Positions 51,995-61,153 of a stretch of DNA of 64,000 nucleotides are shown here, in pieces. Below the pieces are notes generated by a model, which searched no databases, was not told the origin of the DNA, and saw only the letters and a program-made list of their open reading frames with translations. Origin of the DNA: Gammaproteobacteria bacterium (GTDB taxonomy: Bacteria > Pseudomonadota > Gammaproteobacteria > Steroidobacterales > GCA-2729495); contig JAUHYQ010000003.1 in NCBI GenBank assembly GCA_030426355.1, forward strand, positions 310,001-374,000, read 5' to 3'. Made by a program: the position numbers and the translations under genes. Each line of letters begins with the position of its first letter. The stretch's first letter is position 1.

Positions 51995-53152
51995 ATGGAG
52001 CGCGATCAGGCAACACGAATGATGCAAACCCTTCTGAAGAAGCTGGTTGCCAAGAATGGCTCCGACTTGTTCATTACCGCTGGGTTTCCGCCTGCAATCA
52101 AGATAGATGGTGATATACATCGCGCGGCCGAGCAGCGTCTTACGCCCGAGCAAAGCGCGACGCTGATTCGCGCCATCATGAATGACAAGCAAACGAAAGA
52201 ATTCGATGCGACGCAGGAATGCAACTTTGCCATCAATCCTCAGGGCATCGGGCGATTCCGCGTCAGTGTGTTTGTGCAGCAGGGTTACGTTGGTGCCGTT
52301 TTGCGCCGCATCGTGACCGACATTCCGACTATCGAAGAGCTGGAGCTGCCGCAGGGTCTGAAAGATATCGTCATGACCAAGCGCGGCCTGGTGATACTGG
52401 TTGGCGCGACAGGTTCCGGCAAATCCACCACACTGGCCGCGATGATCGGCCACCGCAACGCCAACACGCGCGGCCACATAATGACAATCGAGGATCCGGT
52501 TGAATATGTGCACCCGCATAACCAGTGTGTGGTGACTCAGCGCGAAGTGGGTGTCGATACTGATTCGTGGGGAGCAGCGCTAAAGAACACCTTGCGCCAG
52601 GCGCCTGACGTGATACTGATTGGTGAGATTCGTGACCGGGATACTATGGAATACGGTATCCAGTTTGCTGAGACCGGACATTTGTGTCTCGCAACCTTGC
52701 ACGCTAACAGCGCCAATCAGGCGCTGGACCGCATTATCAACTTCTTCCCCGAAGACAAGCGCGATCAGTTGCTGATGGACCTGTCGCTGAATATCAAGGC
52801 CATTATTTCGCAACGCCTGATTCCACGTGAAAAGGGCTCCGGGCGTGTTGCGGCCATGGAAATTCTGCTGAAGTCGCCGCTGGTTTCCGATCTAATCTTC
52901 CGCGGCGAGGTTGCGGAACTGAAAGAGGTGATGAAGAAATCCAATCGTATCGGCATGAATACCTTCGATCAGGCGCTGTTCGATCTGTTTGAAGCCGGCA
53001 AGATCAGCTACGACGAAGCGATGAAAAATGCGGATTCCAAGAACGAGGTGCGGCTGCGCATCAAGCTGGAAAGCAAGCGCGCTGAGACTGATCCTACATC
53101 GGTCGATGAAGGCCTTGGCCTGGTCGAAGAGGAAGGAGCAACGCTTAAGTAA
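51995..53152 (+). CDS. pilU: PilU-type retraction ATPase
   Basis: This 385-residue protein resembles PilU: GSDLFITAGFPPAIKIDGD at the N-terminus, Walker A VGATGSGKST and the sequence VVTQREVGVDTDSWGAALKNTLRQAPDV. It has an extended acidic C-terminal tail (about 35 residues beyond the ATPase). PilU cooperates with PilT in generating force during retraction. It lies 53 bases after pilT and 10 bases before the third ATPase. Confidence 0.92.
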   Translation: MERDQATRMMQTLLKKLVAKNGSDLFITAGFPPAIKIDGDIHRAAEQRLTPEQSATLIRAIMNDKQTKEFDATQECNFAINPQGIGRFRVSVFVQQGYVGAVLRRIVTDIPTIEELELPQGLKDIVMTKRGLVILVGATGSGKSTTLAAMIGHRNANTRGHIMTIEDPVEYVHPHNQCVVTQREVGVDTDSWGAALKNTLRQAPDVILIGEIRDRDTMEYGIQFAETGHLCLATLHANSANQALDRIINFFPEDKRDQLLMDLSLNIKAIISQRLIPREKGSGRVAAMEILLKSPLVSDLIFRGEVAELKEVMKKSNRIGMNTFDQALFDLFEAGKISYDEAMKNADSKNEVRLRIKLESKRAETDPTSVDEGLGLVEEEGATLK

Positions 53153-53162
53153 GCACTGATTT

Positions 53163-54218
53163 ATGAACGTACAGCCACTATTTAAGTTGATGGTCGAGAA
53201 GCATGCTTCCGATTTGTTCTTTACCTGCTATGCACCGGTAAAAATCAAAATTGATGGCAAGATAATGCCCGTCAACAAGCTGGAGCTTACGCCAAAAATG
53301 GTGAAGCAGGCAGCGATGGAGCTGATGGACGAAGATCAGCTTGAAGAGTTTACGCGTGAGCTGGAAATCGATTTCGCGATTTCCAAACCCGGCCTTGGCC
53401 GCTTTCGCGTCAATATTTTTCAGCAACGCGGCAACATTGGCATGGTGCTTCGCTATATCAGCTCCAATCTGCCTGACCTTGATGAACTCCAGATGCCCCA
53501 GCTTCTGAAAGAACTGGTGATGTTTAAGCGTGGCCTGATACTCATGGTGGGGGCCACCGGTTGCGGTAAATCCACGACCCTGGCAGGCATGATCAACTAC
53601 CGTAACGAGAAAACCTCGTCACACATTATTACGGTCGAGGATCCTATCGAATTTCTGCATCCGAACAAGCGTTCAATCGTAAATCAGCGTGAAGTCGGTA
53701 TCGACACCCGGTCTTATGATCGTGCGCTAAAGAGCGCTATGCGCGAAGCGCCTGACGTTATTCTGATCGGCGAGGTGCGTGATCGTGAAGCCATGGAGGC
53801 AGCCATGCGGCTCGCGGGCACCGGCCATCTGGTGATTTCCACGCTGCATGCGAACAATGCACCGGAGGCGCTGGATCGCATTATCAATATGTTCCCAATG
53901 GATCAGCACCGTCAGGTATTCATGGATTTGTCGCAGTACCTGCGGTCGATTATTTCGCAGCGTCTGGTGCGCAGCGTTGATGGAAAGCGCGTTGCAGCTG
54001 TTGAAGTGATGCTGAACACGCCACACGTGGCTGAACTGATTAATCGCGGCGATATTGCTCAGGTTAAGGAGGCATTTGCCAGTAGCACGGAATCAGGCAT
54101 GCAGACTTTCGATTCCGCGTTGCTCGACCTGTTTAAGACTGGCCGTATCAGTATGGACGAAGCGTTGGCGAATGCGGATTCACGAGCCAACCTCGAAGCA
54201 TCGATTCACTTCGGATAA
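53163..54218 (+). CDS. Third PilT/PilU-family ATPase
   Basis: This 351-residue protein has HASDLFFTCYAPVKIKIDGKIMP, Walker A VGATGCGKST, IVNQREVGIDTRSYDRALKSAMREAPDVILIGEVRDREAM and an Ala/Asn-box (LHANNAPEALDRIINMFP). It resembles PilU more than PilT (no AIRNLIRE motif; INRGDIAQVKEAFASS in its place). It may form hetero-hexamers or drive a second filament. Its end overlaps the pyrK-like gene on the other strand by 13 bases. Confidence 0.9.
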   Translation: MNVQPLFKLMVEKHASDLFFTCYAPVKIKIDGKIMPVNKLELTPKMVKQAAMELMDEDQLEEFTRELEIDFAISKPGLGRFRVNIFQQRGNIGMVLRYISSNLPDLDELQMPQLLKELVMFKRGLILMVGATGCGKSTTLAGMINYRNEKTSSHIITVEDPIEFLHPNKRSIVNQREVGIDTRSYDRALKSAMREAPDVILIGEVRDREAMEAAMRLAGTGHLVISTLHANNAPEALDRIINMFPMDQHRQVFMDLSQYLRSIISQRLVRSVDGKRVAAVEVMLNTPHVAELINRGDIAQVKEAFASSTESGMQTFDSALLDLFKTGRISMDEALANADSRANLEASIHFG

Positions 54219-55126
54219 ATTGCCTTAGCGGGAAAAACCGGGCCGTCGACGCACACGCGCTTCATTGCCACTGTGTCGTCCATGTGAACGGCCACCGTGC
54301 ACCCGGCGCAGCCGCCGACCGCGCAAGCCATAAATTCTTCCAGGCACAGCTGACACGGCACATCAAAATCGTTTGCCATGGCGGCAGCTGCCTGCAGCAT
54401 CGGCTCGGGCCCGCAAGCAAACACTTCAACCTCACTCAGTTGCGTCTCGTTCATCGACGCAAGCCATGCGCGCGCGAGTTCTGTCACGTAGCCGTGGTGG
54501 ACGCCGGGTAATCCTTGCTGGCTTGCCAGCCGGGTGGGCACCTTCAGTAACTCGAGCGCGGCCAGAGCCTGATCAATTTCGTTGGCAATTCCGACTGCCG
54601 GCAGAGAGGACTCACACAGCTCAAACGGAAACGGAACTTCGGACCCCATCAGCACCAGCGAGTCGCTCAGCACAGCATGGCCTGTTCCATCGGCTAATTT
54701 ATCGGCCATTTTTTCGGCCAGAGTGGTCGCCAGAAATAGCATCGGCGGCACGCCGACCCCGCCGCCGATCATTAATTTGCGAGGTTTGTCGGCGGCGACT
54801 GTAAAACCATTCCCTATAGGCCCCATGATGCTCAGCGAATTGCCGGGCAACTGACGACTCAGGGCCCGCAAACCGGACCCGACAATTTTGTAGAGAAACT
54901 CGACTTCGCCAGTTTCAGGATCGGCGCGCATGATTGAGATCGGTCGGCGCATCGGAATGTCCGCGTCGCAGCGAATGTGCGCGAAACTTCCCGCCACAGC
55001 GCGTTGAGCACACCCTGGCGCATTGACGCGCAGGATGAACTGTTCGCCCGGATATTCTGTGTGTTCGAGAATCAGAGCCTCTTCGACGTAAATCGTGCCG
55101 CGGTGCGGTTTGTCAACGACCGTCAT
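54206..55126 (-). CDS. PyrK-like dihydroorotate dehydrogenase electron transfer subunit
   Basis: This 306-residue protein has a ferredoxin-reductase-like FAD domain (PMRRPISIM, residues about 55-63), an NAD-binding domain (MIGGGVGVPPMLFL) and four cysteines in CLEEFMACAVGGCAGC...C for a [2Fe-2S] cluster. It matches the PyrK subunit of class 1B dihydroorotate dehydrogenase. No pyrD lies beside it; it overlaps pyrB by 4 bases and is probably co-transcribed. It might pair with a distant PyrD or serve another flavoprotein. Confidence 0.85.
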   Translation of the reverse strand: MTVVDKPHRGTIYVEEALILEHTEYPGEQFILRVNAPGCAQRAVAGSFAHIRCDADIPMRRPISIMRADPETGEVEFLYKIVGSGLRALSRQLPGNSLSIMGPIGNGFTVAADKPRKLMIGGGVGVPPMLFLATTLAEKMADKLADGTGHAVLSDSLVLMGSEVPFPFELCESSLPAVGIANEIDQALAALELLKVPTRLASQQGLPGVHHGYVTELARAWLASMNETQLSEVEVFACGPEPMLQAAAAMANDFDVPCQLCLEEFMACAVGGCAGCTVAVHMDDTVAMKRVCVDGPVFPAKAIYPK

Positions 55127-56097
55127 TTCTGCCGCGATTCCGTCACTGCCGCCAGCACCGCCATGCGCACGGCAACACCGTTGTGCACTTGCTGGGTGAT
55201 GACCGACTGCGGCCCATCGGCTACCGCGCCCGCAATTTCCACATCGCGGTTCATAGGGCCGGGATGCATCACAATGGCGTCAGGTTTCGCCAGTCGCAGG
55301 CGTGCTTCGGTGAGCCCGAAATCGCGGTGATAATCCATGCCCGTCATCAGGTTAGCCTTTTCTTTTATTCGTTCGCGCTGTATGCGCAGAGCCATCACGA
55401 CATCCGCTCCTTCGACTGCGCCGTCGATATCGCTGGTCAGAATAGCGCCGGGATAGAGCGTCGGGTCCGCGCTGAGTCCATCGGGCGATACCAGCCGCAA
55501 CTCGTTGTTGCCCATAATGGTCAGCCCTTCGGATAGCGAACGTGCGACGCGGGAATGCGCGATATCGCCGATAATGGTTACGGTCAGTCCGTCAATGGTG
55601 CCCTTCACTTCGCGAATGGTCATCAAGTCGAGCAGCCCCTGGGTGGGGTGGGAGACATCGGCTTCTCCCGCGTTAAGCACGCTCACCTGCGGGATGACGT
55701 TTTCGGTGATGTACTCCGGAATGCCGGCGCTGGCATCGCGCACCACGAATACATCCACTTGCATGGCTTGCAGCGTATAGATCGTGTCGAGAAGGCTTTC
55801 GCCTTTGGTGCGCGAAGACATGTTGACATCCAGGTTCAACACGTCAGCACTGAGTCGCTTCGCTGCCAGTTCAAACGAGGCGCGCGTGCGTGTGCTGGGC
55901 TCAAAAAAAAGGTTTGCGACAGTTCGGCCTCTGAGCACGTTATCGCGCGCGGGTGGTTTGCCAACCTCGGTTTGGAAGGCGGTCGCGCGATCCAGTAATT
56001 CGGTAATGAACGTTCTACTGAGGCCCTGCAGTCGCAGCAGGTGCCGCAATCGACCCGCCTCATCCAGTTGAGCGCTGAGGTTGCCGGTTTGGTTCAT
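55123..56097 (-). CDS. pyrB: Aspartate carbamoyltransferase catalytic subunit
   Basis: The ATG at 56097 gives 324 residues. Carbamoyl-phosphate contacts are in FFEPSTRTRASFE, with SSRTKGES in the later loop, and MHPGPMNRDVEI is present near the C-terminus. It makes carbamoyl-aspartate in pyrimidine synthesis. It follows ruvX, as in Pseudomonas, but pyrR, which separates ruvX and pyrB there, and a downstream dihydroorotase are absent. Confidence 0.95.
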   Translation of the reverse strand: MNQTGNLSAQLDEAGRLRHLLRLQGLSRTFITELLDRATAFQTEVGKPPARDNVLRGRTVANLFFEPSTRTRASFELAAKRLSADVLNLDVNMSSRTKGESLLDTIYTLQAMQVDVFVVRDASAGIPEYITENVIPQVSVLNAGEADVSHPTQGLLDLMTIREVKGTIDGLTVTIIGDIAHSRVARSLSEGLTIMGNNELRLVSPDGLSADPTLYPGAILTSDIDGAVEGADVVMALRIQRERIKEKANLMTGMDYHRDFGLTEARLRLAKPDAIVMHPGPMNRDVEIAGAVADGPQSVITQQVHNGVAVRMAVLAAVTESRQK

Positions 56098-56107
56098 TGA
56101 TTCCCCG

Positions 56108-56566
56108 TCAGGACTTATTATTGGTGTTGCGCATCCAGCTTTCAGCAATGATGGCCGCGGCCAGGCTGTCCACGTCTGCTTTGTTTATGCGTTTGTTGCG
56201 TATCCCTCCTTGCCGTTGCTGCTTGAGTCGGGATGCTGCCTCGGCAGAAGTATACCTCTCATCCATGAACTTGACCTCCAGCTTGTACCTCTCCTGCAGC
56301 TGGCTGCCAAAGGTGCGAACCCGCACCGTCATGTCCGATTCACTCATGTCACTGTTCCAGGGCAGCCCGACTATCAAGACCTCCGGCTGCCATTCGTGAA
56401 TCAGCTTGTCCAGCTGCGGCCAGTCGGGTTCGCCGTCACGAGCCAACAACGTGGTGAGCGGCGTGGCCGTACCTGTCAGGGGAGTTCCGCTGGCAATGCC
56501 GATGCGCCGCAGGCCGAAATCCAGCGCCAGTAAACTGCCGGCGGGCGTGTGATTCGATGTGCCCAA
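56108..56566 (-). CDS. ruvX: YqgF/RuvX-family Holliday junction resolvase-like protein
   Basis: The TTG at 56566 gives 152 residues (MGTSNHTPAGSLLALDFG), 8 bases after the algH stop; no better in-frame start lies between. RNase H-like motifs are LALDFGLRRIG, VGLPWNSD and DERYTSAEAASRL with the terminal KADVDSLAAAII Asp. YqgF is needed for rRNA 5'-end processing and is an essential nuclease in E. coli. It lies in the conserved algH-ruvX-pyrB order. Confidence 0.92.
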   Translation of the reverse strand: MGTSNHTPAGSLLALDFGLRRIGIASGTPLTGTATPLTTLLARDGEPDWPQLDKLIHEWQPEVLIVGLPWNSDMSESDMTVRVRTFGSQLQERYKLEVKFMDERYTSAEAASRLKQQRQGGIRNKRINKADVDSLAAAIIAESWMRNTNNKS

Positions 56567-56574
56567 ACCCGGTT

Positions 56575-57138
56575 TCAGGCGTTGCCCGGGTTTAGAATCA
56601 GGCTCGACGGATGAATGCCGATGGAGCCGGCAGCAGCGCGCCAGCGTTGTTCGATCGGTGTTTCGAAAACCAGTTCTTTTGATGCCGGCACGGTCAGCCA
56701 CGAATTCTGCCGAATTTCTTCTTCAAGCTGACCGGCACCCCATCCGGCATATCCCAGCGCCATCAACAGTCGTTCCGGCCCGCGTCCCCGGGCGACGTCG
56801 ATAAGGATGTCCTTGGATGTAGTCACGAATATAGAGTGGCCGACTTCTGTTGTTCCTTCCCAGTTCTTGTCGGCTTCATGGATAACAAAACCGCGATCGG
56901 ACTGAACGGGCCCGCCCCGCAGAACCTGTTGCGAGAGCATGTCTGCAGGCGCGGCTTGCAGTGATAACTGTTCCAGAACTTCACGGAGATCAATATCGAG
57001 TGGCCGATTGATGGTAATGCCCAGGGCGCCTTGATCCGTGTGCTCGCAAATATAGGTAACAGAATGCTCGAAATTGGGGTCAGCCATGCCGGGCATGGCA
57101 ACGAGCAGGTGACCGGCAAGTGAGTGTATGGTTTCCAT
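56575..57138 (-). CDS. algH: AlgH/YqgE-family protein
   Basis: The ATG at 57138 has AAGGA at good spacing and gives 187 residues beginning METIHSLAGHLLVAMPGMADPNF; an ATG at 57162 is the alternative. Family motifs include YICEHTDQGALGITINRP and ALGYAGWGAGQLEEEI. AlgH was linked to alginate regulation in Pseudomonas and to tRNA or ribosome functions elsewhere; it is not established as a DNA-binding protein. It lies between the TonB-like gene and ruvX. Confidence 0.92.
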   Translation of the reverse strand: METIHSLAGHLLVAMPGMADPNFEHSVTYICEHTDQGALGITINRPLDIDLREVLEQLSLQAAPADMLSQQVLRGGPVQSDRGFVIHEADKNWEGTTEVGHSIFVTTSKDILIDVARGRGPERLLMALGYAGWGAGQLEEEIRQNSWLTVPASKELVFETPIEQRWRAAAGSIGIHPSSLILNPGNA

Positions 57139-57162
57139 GCTTATTCCTTGGCTAAGGGACAT

Positions 57163-58029
57163 TCAACGTGTGCGCATAGTTCCTACCGATCCGCTACTAA
57201 ATTGCCACTCGTAAGAAAACTTTAGCGCATCATAGTCATTGCGCAGGTATTCCGGGAAGGGCTCAAACGGTGATGCCAGCCGCAAAATCTCAACCGCGGC
57301 CATATCGAGTTCACGGGTGCCGGAACTGCTGAGTATGATGGCCTCCTGCAGGTTCCCATTGGCCAGAATGCTGACTTCCAGTACCGGGTTTTGGCGGGCG
57401 TTGGCGGCCACCCGCGGAAAATTCATTGTGCCGACGCGCTCGATGCGGCGCTTCCAGCCATCGAGGTAGGTTGCTATACGTGACTCGCGGGTATTGGCGC
57501 TGACAATGAGTTCGCGTGGTTTTGCTCCTTGCAGCACGGTTTGCGAATCGGGTGTGGCAAGAATTTCGATATTGTTAGACGTGCCCGCCATGCCGGTCCG
57601 TAGCCGCATTTCCTCGTTTATCTGTTGCTGTTGCGCTGACAAACTGCCAGCATCGGCGCGCCGCGCATACAGCAGCTGTTCCGCAGAATCGCGGCGCTGA
57701 TCTTGCTGTTGCCGGTTATCGTTACCATCCTGCTCAGGGCCGGGCGCAACCGGATCGGCATAGCGACCGTAGGCGACGCGCAGCCCCGCATCGTCTGTGG
57801 TGTTACCCGAGCCAGCCAGATTTTGTTGCGCAAGGTATTCCGCGTCGTTGCTGTCCGGTCGCTCATCAAATTCGCGCGTTAGCAACACCACTTCCATGGA
57901 GGTGGATGGCGTGCCGGTTGAAAAGAGCTCACCGTCGGTAAAGCTGACGCCAAGGATGAGCACGCCGTGAAACAGCGCGGCCACAAACAGCATGGTAGTG
58001 AGGCGGTCGTTGCTTCCGGGAGCATCCAT
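57163..58029 (-). CDS. tonB: TonB-like energy transducer
   Basis: This 288-residue protein has one N-terminal transmembrane helix (about residues 10-30), a Gln/Asp/Arg-rich linker (about 95-140) and a C-terminal TonB domain (about 190-280: YLDGWKRRIERVGTMNFP and VEILRLASPFEPFPE). The linker lacks the usual Pro-rich spacer. It is adjacent to gshB-algH-ruvX in the pseudomonad order. Its ExbD partner could be the solitary ExbD-like protein at 16258, but they are far apart. Confidence 0.85.
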   Translation of the reverse strand: MDAPGSNDRLTTMLFVAALFHGVLILGVSFTDGELFSTGTPSTSMEVVLLTREFDERPDSNDAEYLAQQNLAGSGNTTDDAGLRVAYGRYADPVAPGPEQDGNDNRQQQDQRRDSAEQLLYARRADAGSLSAQQQQINEEMRLRTGMAGTSNNIEILATPDSQTVLQGAKPRELIVSANTRESRIATYLDGWKRRIERVGTMNFPRVAANARQNPVLEVSILANGNLQEAIILSSSGTRELDMAAVEILRLASPFEPFPEYLRNDYDALKFSYEWQFSSGSVGTMRTR

Positions 58030-58043
58030 GAATGTCTATTATG

Positions 58044-58544
58044 CTACAAGCCGTCGAAGGTCGCTTTACCGGTTAATCCTGGCTGCTTGCCGCAGGGGAA
58101 CATCACCATAAACGTTTCTTCGGGAATACCGGGCCACTGACACTGCATGCCATGCAATGCGCCCGGTTCAAAACCAAATCGCGGGTAGTAATTGGCGTGC
58201 CCTATAACGATAACAAAGGGGCACCCGCGATCCCTGAGTAATTGCAGTCCCGTTTCCGACAGTTGTGTGCCGATGCCCTGATTCTGGTAGTCCGGATCAA
58301 CCGCCAGTTGCCCCAGCCCCATACCCGAAATCTCGCCGACCGGGCTCTCGAGGTACACGGGGCTAAACAGCACACTGCCGACGATACGTCTGTCGCGTTC
58401 GGCCACCAGCGAGACAATGTCGTGGCGTTCCTCCCGAAAGGTGCGAAAGGCTTGAGTGCCACCGTGTTTGGCAAAAGCGCGCGCAACCAGTGCATCAATG
58501 GCAGCCAGGTCGGCCGGTCGACGTTGTGCCCTGATAGCGGCCAT
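58044..58544 (-). CDS. GNAT N-acetyltransferase
   Basis: This 166-residue protein has the acetyl-CoA loop QLAVDPDYQNQGIGTQLSETGLQLL (motif A, QNQGIGT) and the downstream VIGHANYYPRFGFEPG, which matches the YhbS/GNAT subgroup. The substrate is unknown. It lies between gshB and the tonB-like gene on the minus strand, an insertion into the Pseudomonas order. Confidence 0.9.
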   Translation of the reverse strand: MAAIRAQRRPADLAAIDALVARAFAKHGGTQAFRTFREERHDIVSLVAERDRRIVGSVLFSPVYLESPVGEISGMGLGQLAVDPDYQNQGIGTQLSETGLQLLRDRGCPFVIVIGHANYYPRFGFEPGALHGMQCQWPGIPEETFMVMFPCGKQPGLTGKATFDGL

Positions 58545-58564
58545 GGCATGCGCAAACGAGGTCT

Positions 58565-59533
58565 TCAGGCGGCCGCGCGGCGTGCGCTGATTTCCTGTTC
58601 AATGCGATTCATGAGTGCAGTCGCCAGATTGACTCCGGAAAGCTTTTTAAGCTCGCGTATTCCGGTGGGGCTGGTGACATTGATTTCGGTCAGGTAGTCG
58701 CCAATGACATCCAGCCCTGCAAACAACACACCGCGCCGCCGCAGCTCCGGCCCGACCTGTTCGCATATCCAGCGATCACGTTCGCTCAGTTCGCGCAATT
58801 CGCCGGTTGCGCCCATTACGAGGTTGCCGCGGTTATCGTTCGCGCCCGGCACCCTGGCCAGCGCGTAGTCGGGCGTCAGGCCATCCACCAGAATAATGCG
58901 TTTGTCGCCGGCCTTTATTTCGGGGATGTATTGTTGCGCCATCGCATAGCCTTCACCGTCGCGCGTTAGCGTCTCGAAAATGACGTTGGCGTTATTGTCG
59001 CCGTGGGCGACCACGAAAATGGACTTGCCGCCCATACCGTGCAGCGGTTTCACCACAATTTTGCCGTGACGATCGCGGAAGTCGCGCAGCTCCTGCATAT
59101 CACGGGTAATCAGCGTGCTGGGGCAGCATTGCGGAAACCAGGCAGTAAAGGCCTTTTCGTTGATATCCCGCAGGCTGGCTGGCCGATTGACGATCAGTGT
59201 CCCCGCAATTTCGGCTCGCTCAAGGATGTAGGTGGCGTAGATGTACTCCATGTCGAACGGTGGATCCTTGCGCATCAGGATGACATCCAGCTCGCCTAAC
59301 GCCATATCTGCCGAGGCCCCCAGCGTATACCAGTCGTCCAGGCTGTCACGGACCTCCAGCGCCCGGCCCCGGCCGCGCGCCTCCCCTTCGACCACGTGCA
59401 GGTCGTTCATCTCGAGGTAAATCAGGTTGTGGCCGCATGCCTGAGCCTCCAGAAGCATGGCGAGCGTGCTGTCTTTAGCGGGGGTGATTCCACTGATGGG
59501 ATCCATCACCACGCCGGTGCGAATCGGGTTCAT
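58565..59533 (-). CDS. gshB: Glutathione synthetase
   Basis: This 322-residue ATP-grasp enzyme has VMDPISGITPAKDSTLAMLLEA at the N-terminus, KPLHGMGGKSIF in the ATP-binding loop and INVTSPTGIRELKKLSGVNLA with the Mg-binding Asn near the C-terminus. It joins gamma-Glu-Cys and Gly. It heads the minus-strand run gshB-GNAT-tonB-algH-ruvX-pyrB-pyrK-like and diverges from pilG across 208 bases. Confidence 0.96.
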   Translation of the reverse strand: MNPIRTGVVMDPISGITPAKDSTLAMLLEAQACGHNLIYLEMNDLHVVEGEARGRGRALEVRDSLDDWYTLGASADMALGELDVILMRKDPPFDMEYIYATYILERAEIAGTLIVNRPASLRDINEKAFTAWFPQCCPSTLITRDMQELRDFRDRHGKIVVKPLHGMGGKSIFVVAHGDNNANVIFETLTRDGEGYAMAQQYIPEIKAGDKRIILVDGLTPDYALARVPGANDNRGNLVMGATGELRELSERDRWICEQVGPELRRRGVLFAGLDVIGDYLTEINVTSPTGIRELKKLSGVNLATALMNRIEQEISARRAAA

Positions 59534-59670
59534 GAGCCATAACTCCGGATGTGGGTCTCGAAACCAGCTATTCTGCCCCAGAGTTGCTGAAATATCAGGC
59601 TTTCACGGGTATTATCGAGCCGTTGTTGTGGGTTGTCGTATCAGGGTCAGAAATAATCGCCACCGGTGCG

Positions 59671-59698
59671 TTGACGCGCAACAGCCATTATGTAAATA
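59671..59698 (+). promoter_or_regulatory. Candidate sigma-70 promoter of the pilGHIJ-chpA operon
   Basis: TTGACG (59671-59676) and TAAATA (59693-59698) are separated by 16 bases; the -35 matches five of six positions while the -10 is weak. Transcription would start near 59705, about 37 bases before the pilG GTG. Confidence 0.4.
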
Positions 59699-59741
59699 AG
59701 TATGCGGGTTAGCCAGACCCGCAGCATGCCCGGAGGCGCGC

Positions 59742-60146
59742 GTGACAGACGATTCGGCACCTGATTTGCAGGGCCTTAAGATTCTGGTGATTGACGACAG
59801 TAAGACCATCCGTCGCACCGCTGAAACCCTGTTAGCCAAAGAGGGCTGCACGGTTTTCACCGCTACCGATGGTTTTGATGCGCTGTCTAAAATCGCCGAC
59901 CACAATCCGGATGTCATCTTTGTGGACATCATGATGCCGCGTCTCGATGGCTATCAGACTTGCTCGCTTATCAAGCACAACCAGAATTTCCGCGACACGC
60001 CCGTGATTATGCTGTCTAGCAAAGACGGCTTGTTCGATCGCGCGCGTGGCCGCATCGTCGGTTCGGAGCAATACCTGACCAAACCGTTTACTCGTGATGA
60101 ACTGCTGGGTGCTATCGCCACGCAGGTTTCACGCACTGCCGTATAG
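59742..60146 (+). CDS. pilG: Response regulator PilG
   Basis: This 134-residue single receiver domain has IDDS, Asp62 (VDIMMPR) and a Lys in TKPFTRDEL. In Pseudomonas, PilG promotes pilus extension downstream of ChpA. The GTG start has CGGAGG six bases upstream. It is the first gene of the Chp operon. Confidence 0.95.
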   Translation: MTDDSAPDLQGLKILVIDDSKTIRRTAETLLAKEGCTVFTATDGFDALSKIADHNPDVIFVDIMMPRLDGYQTCSLIKHNQNFRDTPVIMLSSKDGLFDRARGRIVGSEQYLTKPFTRDELLGAIATQVSRTAV

Positions 60147-60154
60147 AAGGGATT

Positions 60155-60520
60155 ATGGCTCTGGTTCTAATAGTCGATGATTCGCCTACTGAGCAGCACA
60201 TATTCTGCAAAGCGCTGGAGCGCCGCGGTTACGACACCGTCGTGGCCAGCGACGGCGAAGAAGCTATTGCTACTGCCGAGCAGGTGCATCCGGAAGTTAT
60301 CGTCATGGATGTGGTCATGCCCGGTATGAACGGGTTTCAGGCGACGCGCAAATTATCGCGCAACCCGGCTACCCGGGAAATACCGATTGTCATTGTCAGT
60401 GGCAAGGGGCAGGAAACCGATCGCATCTGGGGCTTGCGTCAGGGCGCTGCCCAGTATCTGGTCAAACCGGTTAATGAAGAGCAGTTGGCTGCTGCCGTGG
60501 AGGCAGCGCTGAATTCATGA
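60155..60520 (+). CDS. pilH: Response regulator PilH
   Basis: This 121-residue receiver has LIVDDSPTEQ, Asp52 (VMDVVMPG) and Lys in LVKPVNEEQL. PilH influences phosphate flow from ChpA and pilus retraction. It lies 8 bases after pilG and overlaps pilI by ATGA. Confidence 0.95.
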   Translation: MALVLIVDDSPTEQHIFCKALERRGYDTVVASDGEEAIATAEQVHPEVIVMDVVMPGMNGFQATRKLSRNPATREIPIVIVSGKGQETDRIWGLRQGAAQYLVKPVNEEQLAAAVEAALNS

Positions 60521-61086
60521 GCGAGACTTATACAGGCACGCTGCGGGATTTACGCGACAGGCCCTTTGAATTATTGCGGGAACTCGAGCGGCGCAGTCGG
60601 TTGGCGTTATCGGGGTCTGCTTCGCTGGACGCTGATGCCGAAGAATGGGTCGGTATTGGTTGTTTGCTTGGCAGTGAGCGTTTTCTGGTTGCGCGTGATG
60701 ATGTGCGTGAAGTCATGATGATGCCGTCGGCCGTGACGCGCGTACCCGGCACCCGCGAGTGGGTCGCCGGGTTGGCCAATTTGCGAGGCCAGTTGCTGCC
60801 GGTTTTTGACCTGCGCGCATTTCTTGGCGCCGGCAACAGTCGCGGCGTGCGGTCAGCACGTGTGCTGGTCGCTAACAGCCCGGACATGCCGGTCGGCATC
60901 ATCGTCGACGAGGTGTTTGGCTTCCGCCGTTTTCTGAGTTCGGAATTTACCGACGAGATTCCTGATACAGAGATTCGTTGTGAGCGATACCTGGCAGGTG
61001 CGTGCATCCGGGGTGAAGAGGTGTGGCCGGTGTTCAGTGTGCAGAAGCTGATTGCGGCCGATGAATTTCAAAAGGCAGCAGCCTGA
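60517..61086 (+). CDS. pilI: CheW-like adaptor PilI
   Basis: This 189-residue protein contains a CheW domain (about residues 45-180) with VPGTREWVAGLANLRGQLLPVFDLRAFLG. It couples the receptor PilJ to the kinase ChpA. It overlaps the pilH stop and is followed by pilJ after 67 bases. Confidence 0.94.
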   Translation: MSETYTGTLRDLRDRPFELLRELERRSRLALSGSASLDADAEEWVGIGCLLGSERFLVARDDVREVMMMPSAVTRVPGTREWVAGLANLRGQLLPVFDLRAFLGAGNSRGVRSARVLVANSPDMPVGIIVDEVFGFRRFLSSEFTDEIPDTEIRCERYLAGACIRGEEVWPVFSVQKLIAADEFQKAAA

Positions 61087-61153
61087 TGGCCGCGTTGAAT
61101 TACAAACTCGGGGTGCAACGCACACAGCCGCTTTGGACGGGAGACGCTGACTG

